Origin: Saccopteryx bilineata | Lineage: Eukaryota; Chordata; Mammalia; Chiroptera; Emballonuridae | DNA length: 64,000 nt | Direction: 5' to 3' | NCBI RefSeq assembly: GCF_036850765.1 | Contig: NC_089498.1 | Location: forward strand, 71,216,305-71,280,304 | Position numbers and translations under genes: made by a program | In this document: positions 12,160 to 22,700 of the stretch, piece after piece | How positions within the stretch are numbered: the first letter of the stretch is position 1 | Layout: each line of letters opens with the position of its first letter | The notes under the pieces: generated by a model | What the model was told of the DNA's origin: nothing | The model's database searches: none | The model's input: only the letters and a program-made list of their open reading frames with translations

Positions 12160-12775
12160 TTTTTTTTTTTACAATTTTTTTTTTTTTTTTGTATTTTTCT
12201 GAAGCTGGAAATGGGGAGAGACAGTCAGACTCCCGCATGCGCCCGACCGGGATTCACCCGGCACGCCCACCAGGGGCGACACTCTGCCCGCCAGGGGGCG
12301 ATGCTCTGCTCCTCCGGGGCGTTGCTCTGCCGCAACCAGAGCCACTCTAGCACCTGGGGCAGAGGCCAAGGAGCCATACCCCGCGCCCGGGCAGTCTTTG
12401 CTCCAATGGAGCCTTGGCTGCAGGAGGGGAAGAGAGAGACAGAGAGGAAGGAGGGAGGGAAGGTGGAGAAGCAAATGGGCGCTTCTCCTATGTGCCCTGG
12501 TCAGGAATCAAACCCGGGTTCCCCGCACGCCAGGCCGACGCTCTACCGCTGAGCCAACCCCGTTATAAAATTTTTTAAGCCTGACCTGTGGTGGCGCAGT
12601 GGATAAAGCGTTGACCTGGAACACTGAGGTCACCAGTTCAGGGCCCTAGGCTTGCCTGGTCAAGGCACATATGGGAATTGATGCTTTCTGCTCCTCCCCC
12701 TTCTCTCTCTCTCTCTCTCTCTTCTCTAAAATGGAATAAATAAATAAAAATAAAAAAAAATAAAAATAAATTTTA
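12160..12775. repeat. SINE group A (-) followed by group C (+)
   Basis: A copy at 12177-12560 whose extreme head is lost (ends GAGCCAACC). C copy at 12578-12770. Confidence 0.87.
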
Positions 12776-13027
12776 AATTTATTTTTAGAGAGAAAGAGCA
12801 TTCACTGTGTGTACTTTTTGAAACAAATTTTCCCTAATTTTATGAAAACATTTACAAGAAAGGAAACTAGTCTGGTAAAGTCAGTATTCAAGCAGAACTT
12901 CACATTTCCTACCAAATGAGCCATAAACTCATTTCCTCTATTTATTAGTATATTTTATGCATATGACTAGATTCAGTATAGTAATTTGCCCACCTTTCAG
13001 TGAAAAAGGGCCTTTTGCATGTTTCCT

Positions 13028-13130
13028 CGTATAATTTTGGCCTTGTGCCTATAGCATCCTCCCAGTGCACGAAGGTTGTGGGTTTAGTCCTTGGTCAGGG
13101 CACATACAACTCTCCCCTTCTCTAGAATCA
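13028..13130 (+). repeat. Decayed group D SINE, +
   Basis: GCATCCTCCCAGTGCACGAA ... GTCAGGGCACATACAACTCT; head partly lost. Confidence 0.5.
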
Positions 13131-13194
13131 TTAAATTTTTATTTTTTTTTTGCCTGCATTAGCTGATTTTTATTTGCTGAAGTATTTTTTTTGA

Positions 13195-13370
13195 GGTAAC
13201 ATTTAAAAAAATTTTAATGGGGTGACATTGATAAATCAGGGTACATATGTTCAGAGAAAACATCTCTACCTTATTTTGACATTTGATTATGCTGCATCCC
13301 CATCACCCAAAAGTCCAATTGTCTTCCGTCACCTTCTAACTGGTTTTCTCTGTGCCCCTCCGCTCCCCCA
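13195..13370 (-). repeat. L1 3'-region fragment
   Basis: ATGGGGTGACATTGATAAAT, then CCCATCACCCAAAAGTCCAA. Confidence 0.65.
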
Positions 13371-13804
13371 TAGAATCATTAAAATTTTTAAACAAAGGAA
13401 CTTCATGTATTTTGTAAGCCTTCACAAAAAAATTTTCATTTAGTAGTGTTCTGTGCTTACTCTCTTGTTGACCATGTTAGTTAAAAAAAAAAAAAAAAAA
13501 AAAAAAAGGCCTTTTACTATTTATAGCAAGATCACTGCACAGCATTATCAGGTAGTTTTGTGGTTTATCAACCAGACTGGTTTATCAATTTGACGCAGGG
13601 AATGGTCCTTCACTTATGAACTTCTACAGTACAATGCTGAAATCCCTGATGTTAAGCATTTTGTTATGAAGTTGGCTGATTGTACTTTTGTTTGTTCCCC
13701 CTTCTCTCACACCTAACACTGGGATACTTAAATTGCTTTCTTGTCTGGGCATATGACTAAAATTTATTTCAAGGGGTTATCCCCCCCACACAATGCCATT
13801 TTAA

Positions 13805-13910
13805 TGCTCAACAAGATTTAGTGACAGGCTACTATGTGCCAGGCACTATCTGAAATCTTAAGGATACAAAGATGGATAAATCAAGGCTCCTGGCTCAAGG
13901 AAATCACAGA
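13805..13910. repeat. Ancient L2 fragment
   Basis: CTACTATGTGCCAGGCACTA ... CTCAAGGAAATCACAGAGT. Confidence 0.65.
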
Positions 13911-14023
13911 GTGTAAGTTACACACATTTATCTGTTAACAAAATTGAGACTGAAACATCAAATTATAATTTATGTGAAATATGAAAAATTTCCTTTAAAC
14001 TGTCATTTTAAAAATGTGCAGTT

Positions 14024-14375
14024 AGGCCCTGGCTGGTTGGCTCAGTGGTATAGTGTTGGCCCAGAGTGTGATGTTCCAGGTTCGATTCCGGTCAGGGCAC
14101 ACAGGAGAAGCGACTATCTGCTTCCCCAATGCTCCCCCTCTTGCTTTTTTCTCATTCTCCTACTCCTGCAGGCATGGCTCAATTGGAGCCAGTTGGCCTC
14201 TGGCACTGAGGTGCTAAGAAGAGTTCGGTTGCTGAGCAACAGAGCAATGTTCTAGATGGGTAGAGCATCACCCCGTAGTGGGATTGACCGGTGGATTCCG
14301 GTAGGGGCACATGCAGGAGTCTGTCTCTCTGCCTCTCCTCCTCTGACGGATTAAAACAAATAAATAAAATTTTTT
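14024..14375 (+). repeat. SINE group E, +
   Basis: Complete. AAATGTGCAGTTA is repeated at both ends. Confidence 0.85.
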
Positions 14376-14499
14376 TAAATGTGCAGTTAAACTAATCTTA
14401 TGAAATATGGAAATAAGACTTCCAGCATTTTCCTTTGTCCTAAAATGATTCCATTTTGAATTTTCTAAACACCTTGACACACCTGAGTTTTATTAGCTT

Positions 14500-14668
14500 T
14501 CATTTATTGTGCTGTATGTGCCAGGCACTGCTAAATCCTTTTCACTATTACCTCAATTTTCTTAGTCAATGAAGTAGGTTTTGCTATCCCCATGTCATGC
14601 AAAACAGGTGACATCCAAAACCACAGAGCAAATGAGTGCAGGTATTTAAAGCCAGGCATTTCAACTCT
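14500..14668. repeat. MIR
   Basis: TGTGCCAGGCACTGCTAAAT ... GAAGTAGGTTTTGCTATCCC ... CCACAGAGCAAATGAG. Confidence 0.7.
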
Positions 14669-14669
14669 T

Positions 14670-14812
14670 TTTTAATTAAAAAAAAATTTTTTTTTGGCGA
14701 GAGGAATGGAGAGACAGAAACATGGTTCTGGTCCTGTATGTGTCCTGACCAGGGACCGAACCTTGCATCCTCTGGGATGATACTCGAACAAACTGAACCA
14801 CTCCACTAGGGC
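14670..14812 (-). repeat. SINE group D, -
   Basis: Decayed; ends ACCACTCCACTAGGGC, where the 82-bp triplication begins. Confidence 0.6.
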
Positions 14813-14814
14813 TC

Positions 14815-14861
<47 letters not shown>

Positions 14862-14897
14862 GGAGGGGAGATAGTGAGGCAGACTTCCTAGGGCTCA

Positions 14898-14943
<46 letters not shown>

Positions 14944-14979
14944 GGAGGGGAGATAGTGAGGCAGACTTCCTAGGGCTCA

Positions 14980-15019
<40 letters not shown>

Positions 15020-15046
15020 GGAGGGGAGATAGTGAGGCAGACTTCC
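14806..15046. repeat. Tandem triplication of an 82-bp unit containing (GT)n
   Basis: CTAGGGCTCAA(G/C)G starts at 14806, 14888 and 14970, exactly 82 bp apart. Each copy carries a GT run followed by TAAGGAGGGGAGATAGTGAG. The unit joins the end of a group D SINE to the start of a group E SINE. Confidence 0.93.
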
Positions 15047-15284
15047 TCAACTGTCTAGGGTGGGGATCCACCTGGCAACCCAGTCTGGGGCTGATGCTTC
15101 AATCAACCGAGCGCCTAGCTGCGGGAGAAGAAGGAGAGAAGGGACAGAGGGGGAAGGTGTAGAAGCAGATGGTTCCTTCTCCTGTGTGCCCTGACTGGAA
15201 TCCAATAGGGACCTCCATACACCCGGCGGACCGGAGGGGGCAGAGAGGGGTACATGCTCTATCCACTGAGCTACCAGCCAGGGC
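15010..15284 (-). repeat. SINE group E, -
   Basis: Its tail end takes part in the 82-bp triplication. The head (CTGAGCTACCAGCCAGGGCC complement) ends at 15284. Confidence 0.7.
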
Positions 15285-15739
15285 CTCAACCTATTTTTAA
15301 AAGCGATTTTATGTTGAATTGGCTTCCAATTCTTTGGATCACTCCTTCTTCAGAGGAAGTTTAGGAAGTTTGTTGAGTGCATGACTATGACCAGCCTCTA
15401 CTAAATTCTGGTTCTGAACCAGGCTTGTGAGTCTGGGCGCTTCCTTTCAGAGTGGACAAAATGATCAAGAACACAAGTCTCGTAAATCTGTTTGTGAATG
15501 GCTTTTGCAAACTTGAGCAATCTAAAGCACTGAAGGAGGGCCACTCAAAAGCAACTACAAGTCTGTATTTATTGGGCCAGGACTAGCAAGAATCTGGCCA
15601 TTGTTTGAACAAGAATACAAAGCTAACCTTTGTGGTTCCTTTCAGTTGTAGCCTACTGTAGGTACCTGCTACAGTTGTTCAGACGCCGTAAGCAGTTAAG
15701 TCCCCATCCTCAAGCACTGCGAGCCACTGGTGCTTAGAG

Positions 15740-15896
15740 CCACCACGTGAGGCTCAGTCTCCCTGGGGTTTCTCCTTCCGCGGGAAATGCTTTGCTACAG
15801 GAAGTGACGGAACGGGGTGGGCCAAAAGGTTAGGGCTGTCTCTTCCTCTCCACGCGGTGGCGGATATCGGCGGGCCTGCACAGCTGGTGCTGCGTG
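15740..15896 (+). promoter_or_regulatory. DDX21: DDX21 proximal promoter and 5' UTR
   Basis: A CpG-rich stretch begins here and runs to about 16,350. Motifs in order: E-box CACGTG (15744-15749), E2F-type GCGGGAAA (15780-15787), ETS/GABP-type CAGGAAGTGACG (15798-15809), and a 13-base pyrimidine run TCTCTTCCTCTCC (15839-15851) that resembles a TCT initiator or 5'TOP start. There is no TATA box. This fits a growth-regulated ribosome-biogenesis gene. Motif functions are inference. Confidence 0.7.
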
Positions 15897-15983
15897 ATGC
15901 CGGGGAAACTCCTCAGTGAAGCGGATTTGCAATCAGACGCGGCCATGGGAAAAGTGGAGACACCACGAAAACAAAAGGAGAAG
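15897..15983 (+). CDS. DDX21: DDX21 exon 1
   Basis: Encodes 29 residues, [17 protein letters not shown]...KQKEK. The donor GTGCCA is weak, but it is the one I found that keeps frame with exon 2. The joined protein then aligns with human DDX21 without a net gap across RKQ...KEKPKS. A better-looking GTGAGC donor at 16084 would break the frame. Confidence 0.88.
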
Positions 15984-18900
15984 GTGCCACCGAGGGCGGA
16001 GGGACCTGGGCAAGGCAGGGCGAGAGGCCTGGGCGCTGAGGAGGGGCGCCGCGGGCTACGGAAGGAAGGGGTGCCACAGCTCGGTGAGCTTGGAGCACGG
16101 CGCGGAGCCGGCTTATCCGCAGACCCTCGTGGGTCTCGGCCGAGAGGCGTCTGGGGGTTGTGTCCTCCGCGGGTGGTAGGCGCGCCGCCTCGCTCCGGGA
16201 GTTCTGGCCGAAACCCGGACAGATCCGAGCTGAAGGGAGAGGCGGGTGTCCCACGTGGTCCCGGAGTTTGGGTGCCCCGCACCCGGTGCTCAGATTTGGA
16301 CGTTCAAGGAAGGCTAGGATTCACATTTTAGCTCAAGTTCAGACCTAACTCCTGGCGAGTGCGTTCGCGGAGGGAATTGTAAATCAAGTCCAGGTAGGGA
16401 CTTAGGCTTGAGACTGGACTAGTGAGACATTAACCCACCTGCGCACATGGGCGGTGTCCGCGGTGGGTGATATTTTTATCTTAAGAGGTACAGTTTTCCA
16501 GTAAGCAGCCCTTAGAAAAAATGGAACTAACTCAGATCCTCTTAATGTTTATTGACCAGATTGATTACCCGTTGAAATGTAAAGCTGTTGTGGTGCTAAG
16601 TGTACACCATATTTTTGAGCTGTGCAGCCTTGACACTGTCTGCCGCCTCTTTTTTTTTTTTGGTTAACGGAGTCAGAGAGAGGGACAGATAGGTAGAGAT
16701 GAGAAGCATCAATCATTAGTTTTTCGTTGCAACACCTTAGTTCATTGATTGCTTTCCCATATGTGCCTTGACTGTGAGGCTACAGCAGACTGAGTAACCC
16801 CCCTTGCTTAAGCTGGCGACCTCGGGATCTCTAACCTGGGTCCTCCGCATCCGACGCTTTATTCACTGCACCACCGCCTGGTCAGGCACTGTCTGCCTCC
16901 TTATACTGATTTAACTGTGGCTGAGTCTGTTCTGAGATAAAGTCAGTGGGAACAAAGATTGTCCTTGAACTTGGGTTGTACATGACTTAGAATTTTCTTT
17001 CCTTGCTGTTTCTGTGTCTTTTTGATGTGGGGAGCTTTACAACAGCAAATTTTGGGCTTGTAGGAAGCCCAGGGAGCACAGACTTATCTTCTCAGGTGGG
17101 GACACTTCACCGCTTTACCTGCTCTGCACCAGTGAACTGTCCAGTTGTGGGCTGCTCAAATTAGGAGGGACACGACCAAAATTCATTATATTACAAAGGA
17201 CACCACTAGGATGGGAAATCAACTTTTATTTGGTGGAACCAAGGGATGGAAGAACTGAAGTTGTGGGTTGGGGGCGGGGAGACAAGGTTTGTTTGTTTGT
17301 TGTTGTTTTTTCAGATATCTGAAGGAGGTCCTGTAGAATCTACATTGAAATGTAAAAAATCTACATTGTAGATTACCCTTATCCATGATTTGAGAGCAGA
17401 GGCCTGCCTGAAGTTTTAGGGCTGCAGATTTCAGCTCAATATAATAGTCTCCGCACTCCAGGGATTGTGCTGAGGCACTGTTCCAGAGGTTTTAACAGCT
17501 ACGACACCTAATTGTTTTCAGTAATATTAAGTAGTCAAGTTTTCAGTAATAGGAAGAGTTGGAGAGGGTCAGACATTTTAGTAGGAGCCATAGTCTTGTT
17601 TGGTTTTGAGGGTTCACTCATTTCATGTCCTTGTAACTTGTGCTTTTCTCCCGTTCTTCTTTAAATTAGTTTATCTTTTTTACACATGTGGTGATAGATT
17701 GAGTTTTTTTTAGCTTTTTGGTTCATGAATTGTCTCACTGTAAATTTATTTGCACTTGTGAGATAGCCAAGGCAGATATTATGAGTTCTTGTTTTACCTG
17801 TACAGGAATTCTAGGAAAGAAAAGTCTGCTTAACATCTTCCATCCACGGATATATATGGCCTTATTACTCTTTTCAGAATTAAACTGTACTTGATCACTT
17901 GCTATAGTTGTGTGTTTAGAGCCTGTTGGAGTATCCTATGAGTCACCCAGATCCTTTGTGCCATTTTGGTTTTATAACTTGTTCTATCAACATGAACTGA
18001 AGCAGTTTTACAAGCTAATGAAATTATTGGTGTATACTTATCTCCATATAGCTAAGAAATAGTACTAAAAAGCACACTGTTTGATTTTTGCCTTATTGCA
18101 GAGTGGAAGTACAAATGTTGAAAAATGCCCCCAAATTGTGATCTTGAAGTAATTCAGAACTGGTGTATTATACAAATGTATCAGGTGCTTTGTTCGATGT
18201 TTGTATTTTCTTTTTCTTTTTAGGCAGTATATGTGAAAAAGTTTTTTATTGTTTTTGCTTTACATAGACTTTATTGGGATTACACTGGTTAACAAAATCA
18301 CATGTTTCAGGGGCACAATTTCACATCATCTGTACACTGTGATGTGTGTTTGCCACTCTAATGTATCTTTTTTAAATTGATTTTTTTAGAAAGGTAGAAA
18401 AGAGAAGCCAAAATCGAATAAGACTGAAGAGGCAGCAGAAGAAAAGGAAGATGCTATTTCCCCTAAAGCTAAAAAAGTTAAAAAGAGAGCAGAGCCTTCT
18501 GAGGTTGACATGAATTCTTCTAAATCCAAAAAGGCAAAAAAGAAAGAGGAGCTGTCTCAAGATGACATGATCTCTCCTAAAATCAAAAATGTAAAAAAAC
18601 CAAAGGAGCCCATAGAAAAGAAAGTTGTTTCTCTGAAAACCAAAAAAGTAAAAAAAAATGAGCCTTCTGAAGAAGAAGTGGGTGCTCCTAAACCCAAGAA
18701 GATGAAGAAAGAAAAGGAAATGAATGGAGAAATTGGGGAGAAAAGCCCCAAACTAAAGAATGGATTCTCTCATTCTGCACCTGACTCTAACTCCAATGAA
18801 ACTGCCAGTGAAGAAAGTAACAGTGAGTTGGATCAGGTAAGCTTTCATCATTATCATTTGAGATAAGTAAGTAGTCACTATACATTATTACACTTGATCT

Positions 18901-19746
18901 TAGCCAAAAGGCCGAGAAGCGATCATCACTATACATTATTTAATAATGGGAGGATATTTGATTTGTTAGCACTTTATGGGGTCCTTTGAGCATAGAGTCA
19001 GAATGCCTCTTTTGCAAGTACAGTAAACAGATCTCATTAAGTTTGGGGAAAATCTCTCTAGAAGTGGTCAGCCTTATTTGCAAATCAGAAATCAACAGGA
19101 GGGGCCTGACCTGTGGTGGCGCAGTGGATAAAGCGTCAACCTGGAACGCTGAGGTTGCCGGTTCAAAACCCTGGGCTTACCTGGTCAAGGCACATATGGG
19201 AGTTGATGCTTCTTGCTCCTCCCCCCTTCTCTCTCTTCTCTATAATGATTAAATAAAATCTTTAAAAAAAAAAAAGTAAACTAAGTTACTAAATTATTAT
19301 TATAAAAAAAAAAAGAAATCAACAGGAGGGTTATAGTCATGCAAATAGGTCCTAGCTTCCCTCTTAGGGGTTTCACCAAATAAATCATGATTAAGTGAGA
19401 CCATAAGTCTCTTGGTTTAGGTTCAACCTGAGTTGAACAGGATGATTAAATAAATCTGGCCACCTGGAAGCTAATTCTGTTATCTTTCAGAAAATCAGCA
19501 AAGAAATTCTGATAAACAATTTTGTGTTTGATGTAGGTTGTGATCAACATTTTAGAATTTTTTATTTTATTGATTTTAGTGAGAGAGGAAAGGAGAGAGA
19601 GAGACAGGAACATTAATCTGTACCTGTATGTGCCCTGACCAGGGATTGACCCTGCAGCCTCTGCACGATACTCTAACCAACCAAGCTATCTAACCAGAGC
19701 AAGATTTTAGAATTTTTTTTTTTTTATTTATTCATTTTAGAGAGGG

Positions 19747-19781
<35 letters not shown>

Positions 19782-22700
19782 GGGGAGGAGCAGGAAGCAT
19801 CAACTCCCATATGTGCCTTGACCAGGCAAGTGCAGGGTTTCGAACTGGTGACCTCAGCGTTCCAGGTCGACGCTTTATCCACTGCGCCACCGCAGGTCAG
19901 GCAGAATTTTTTTTGATTATAAAAAAATAAGGCCCTGGTCGAGTAGCTCAGTTGGTTAGAGCATCATCCCAATACACCAAGGTTGTGGGTTTGATCCCAG
20001 TCAGGGCATATAAGAGAAGCAACCAGTGAATGCATAAATAAGTGGATAAATGAGTCAATGCATCTCTCATCAATGGAAAAATATAAAAAATTAAAAATAA
20101 ATAATTTAGGGAATTACAGAAATTTACTTTTCAAATATGTCTCCTTAAAATTTTTGCATTCAGTCATTCAATAAATATTAGGCACTTTTCAGGTAAAAAT
20201 GTGACCTGTTATATTTTGATATTTTCTTGCTGTACTTTTTATACATGGAACTTTTTTAAAAATCAGGTTAGGATTGTACTGTATACAATCTTATAACCTG
20301 ACTTCCATTTTTATATATTTCTTCAACTTTTATTAAATATTTATTTTAATTTTATTTATTGTTAAATTAAAAATACTAAATTTTTTTTTTTTTTTTCTGA
20401 AGCTGGAAACGGGGAGGCTTCCCAGTGCCCGGGCCATCTTTGCTCCAATGGAGCCTCGGCTGTGGGAGGGGAAGAGAGAGACAGAGAGGATGGAGAGGGG
20501 GAGGGGTGGAGAAGCAGATGGGCACCTCTCCTGTGTGCCCTGGCCAGGAATCAAACCCAGGACTTCCGCACGCCAGGCCGACGCTCCACCACTGAGCCAA
20601 CCGGCCAGGGCCTAAATGTTTTTAATGGTTATGTAATCCATCATATAAATGTTTAGAAATTTACGTAATTATTCCTTTGTTGAGCATTCAGATTTTTTCC
20701 AATCAAATAATGTCACCAGTTGCTCCTTATTTTCTGTGGATGTATATTTATTTTATTTTACCTTTTGTATTTTTCCGAAGCTGGAAACGGGGAGAGACAG
20801 ACAGACTCCCACATGCGCCCGACTGGGATCCACCCGGCATGCCCACCAGGGGGCGATGCTCTGCCCTTCCGGGGCGTCGCTCTGCCGCAACCACTCTAGC
20901 GCCTGGGGCAGAGGCCAAGGAGCCATTCCCAGCGCCCGGGCCATCTTTGCTCTAATGGAGCCTTGGCTGCGGGAGGGGAAGAGAGAGACAGAGAGGAAGG
21001 AAGGGGGGGGGTGGAGAAGCAAATGGGCGCATCTCCTATGTGCCCTGGCTGGGAATCGAACCTGGGTCCCCCACACTCCAGGCCAACGCTCTACTGCTGA
21101 GCCAACCAGCCAGGGCCTGTGGATGTATATTTAAATGGGTATCGCTGTGGAAAGGTCTAATGACCTCTGCAACGGTATATTCGTTTGGAATGGCTATGGA
21201 ATATAGTTCTTAGTTGAGACTGATTATGCCTTCACTAGTCATACATAGTATATGTGTAGTACATACTTGCTACACATTTTTCAGTGACCTTGGGTTCAAG
21301 CCAGCAACCTCTGGTTTATGTCTCTGGTCCCATACTCATGCTGGCCACCCTGTGCTCAAGCTGGTGAGCCTGCTCTCAAGCCAGAAGAGCCCACACTCAA
21401 GCCAGTGACCTTGGGGTTTTGAACCTGGGTCCTTAGCATCGCAGGTCAACACTCTATCCCGTACGTCACCACCAGTCAGGCAGATACTTCCTTTTTAGAC
21501 CTTCATTTACCTAATACCAAGGTTTTTGTGTCTTTTTGGTTGGTTGAGAAGAGGTATTTTATAATTTTTTTTTAATTTATTGCTTTTAGGAGAGAAAAAT
21601 CAATTTGTTGTTTCACTTATTTATGCATTAATTTGTTGATCCTGTATGTGCCTTGACCAGGGACTGAACCCACAACTTGGGCATATCAGGATGATGCTCT
21701 AACCAGCTGAGATACCTAGCCAGGGCAAGAATAGGTTCTTTAGTTTCTTTCTCAGAAGGCTTCTCTGTATTAACCTGTTGGGGTGAAGTTATTGATTTCT
21801 TTCTGTGGTCCTTTCCTTGATAGGAAATACCTGTGGAACAAAAAGAAGGAGCTTTCTCTAATTTCCCCATATCTGAAGAGACTATTAAACTTCTCAAAGG
21901 TAAGAATAGAAATACTGTATAAATCAGAACATACTATTTGGAGCGCTCCACTGGTTTTGTTGAGATGTACTGGGACATGTTCTTTGTTGACTTGTAAACT
22001 ACCGTAGTTGTTAAAGTTTGTTCAATACAATTTGTATATTCAGAATTGTAATGACTAACAGTGCTGCTGCAATTCAACAGTTGATGCCATGTTAGTATTT
22101 TCTTTTTTTTTTTTTTTTTTTAAATTTTATTATTTATTCATTTTAGAGAGGAGAGAGAGAGGGAGAGAGAGAGACAGAGAGAGAGGAGAGAGAGAGACAG
22201 GGGGGAGGAGCTGGAAGCATCAACTCCCATATGTGCCTTGACCAGGCAAGCGCAGGGTTTCGAACCGGCGACCTCAGCATTTCCAGGTTGACGCTTTATC
22301 CACTGCGCCACCACAGGTCAGGCCAGTATTTTCTTTTCTTATCCTTTTCCACTTCTTGTGCTATTCCTAGGGGAATGACACCAGTCTGGCTTAGAATTTC
22401 TCTTGGCAGTGCCTGTGAAGGGGCTAGATGGGGCGGATGCTCAACCAGGTGTTTTCTGAACCATGTGTGGAACAGTCTGGACTTGCATTGCAGATTTAAA
22501 GTTTGTTGGTATTTTTCAGTCAAGTAGATTCTTCACTACCAGAATATATTTAAACCTGATTTTATAGATGTTGATCAGAAGGTAGTTTCTCCTTTAGTAT
22601 GGCTGATATTTTAAGAACTGCAATATCAGGTAACACAGTTAATTTGTTTACAGCCCGTGGGGTGACCTTCCTGTTTCCTATACAAGCAAAGACATTTTAC

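Noticed and set aside
15830..16282. 150-residue open frame antisense to the DDX21 promoter
   Set aside because: CpG-island composition keeps frames open. No recognisable domain, and it overlaps DDX21 exon 1.
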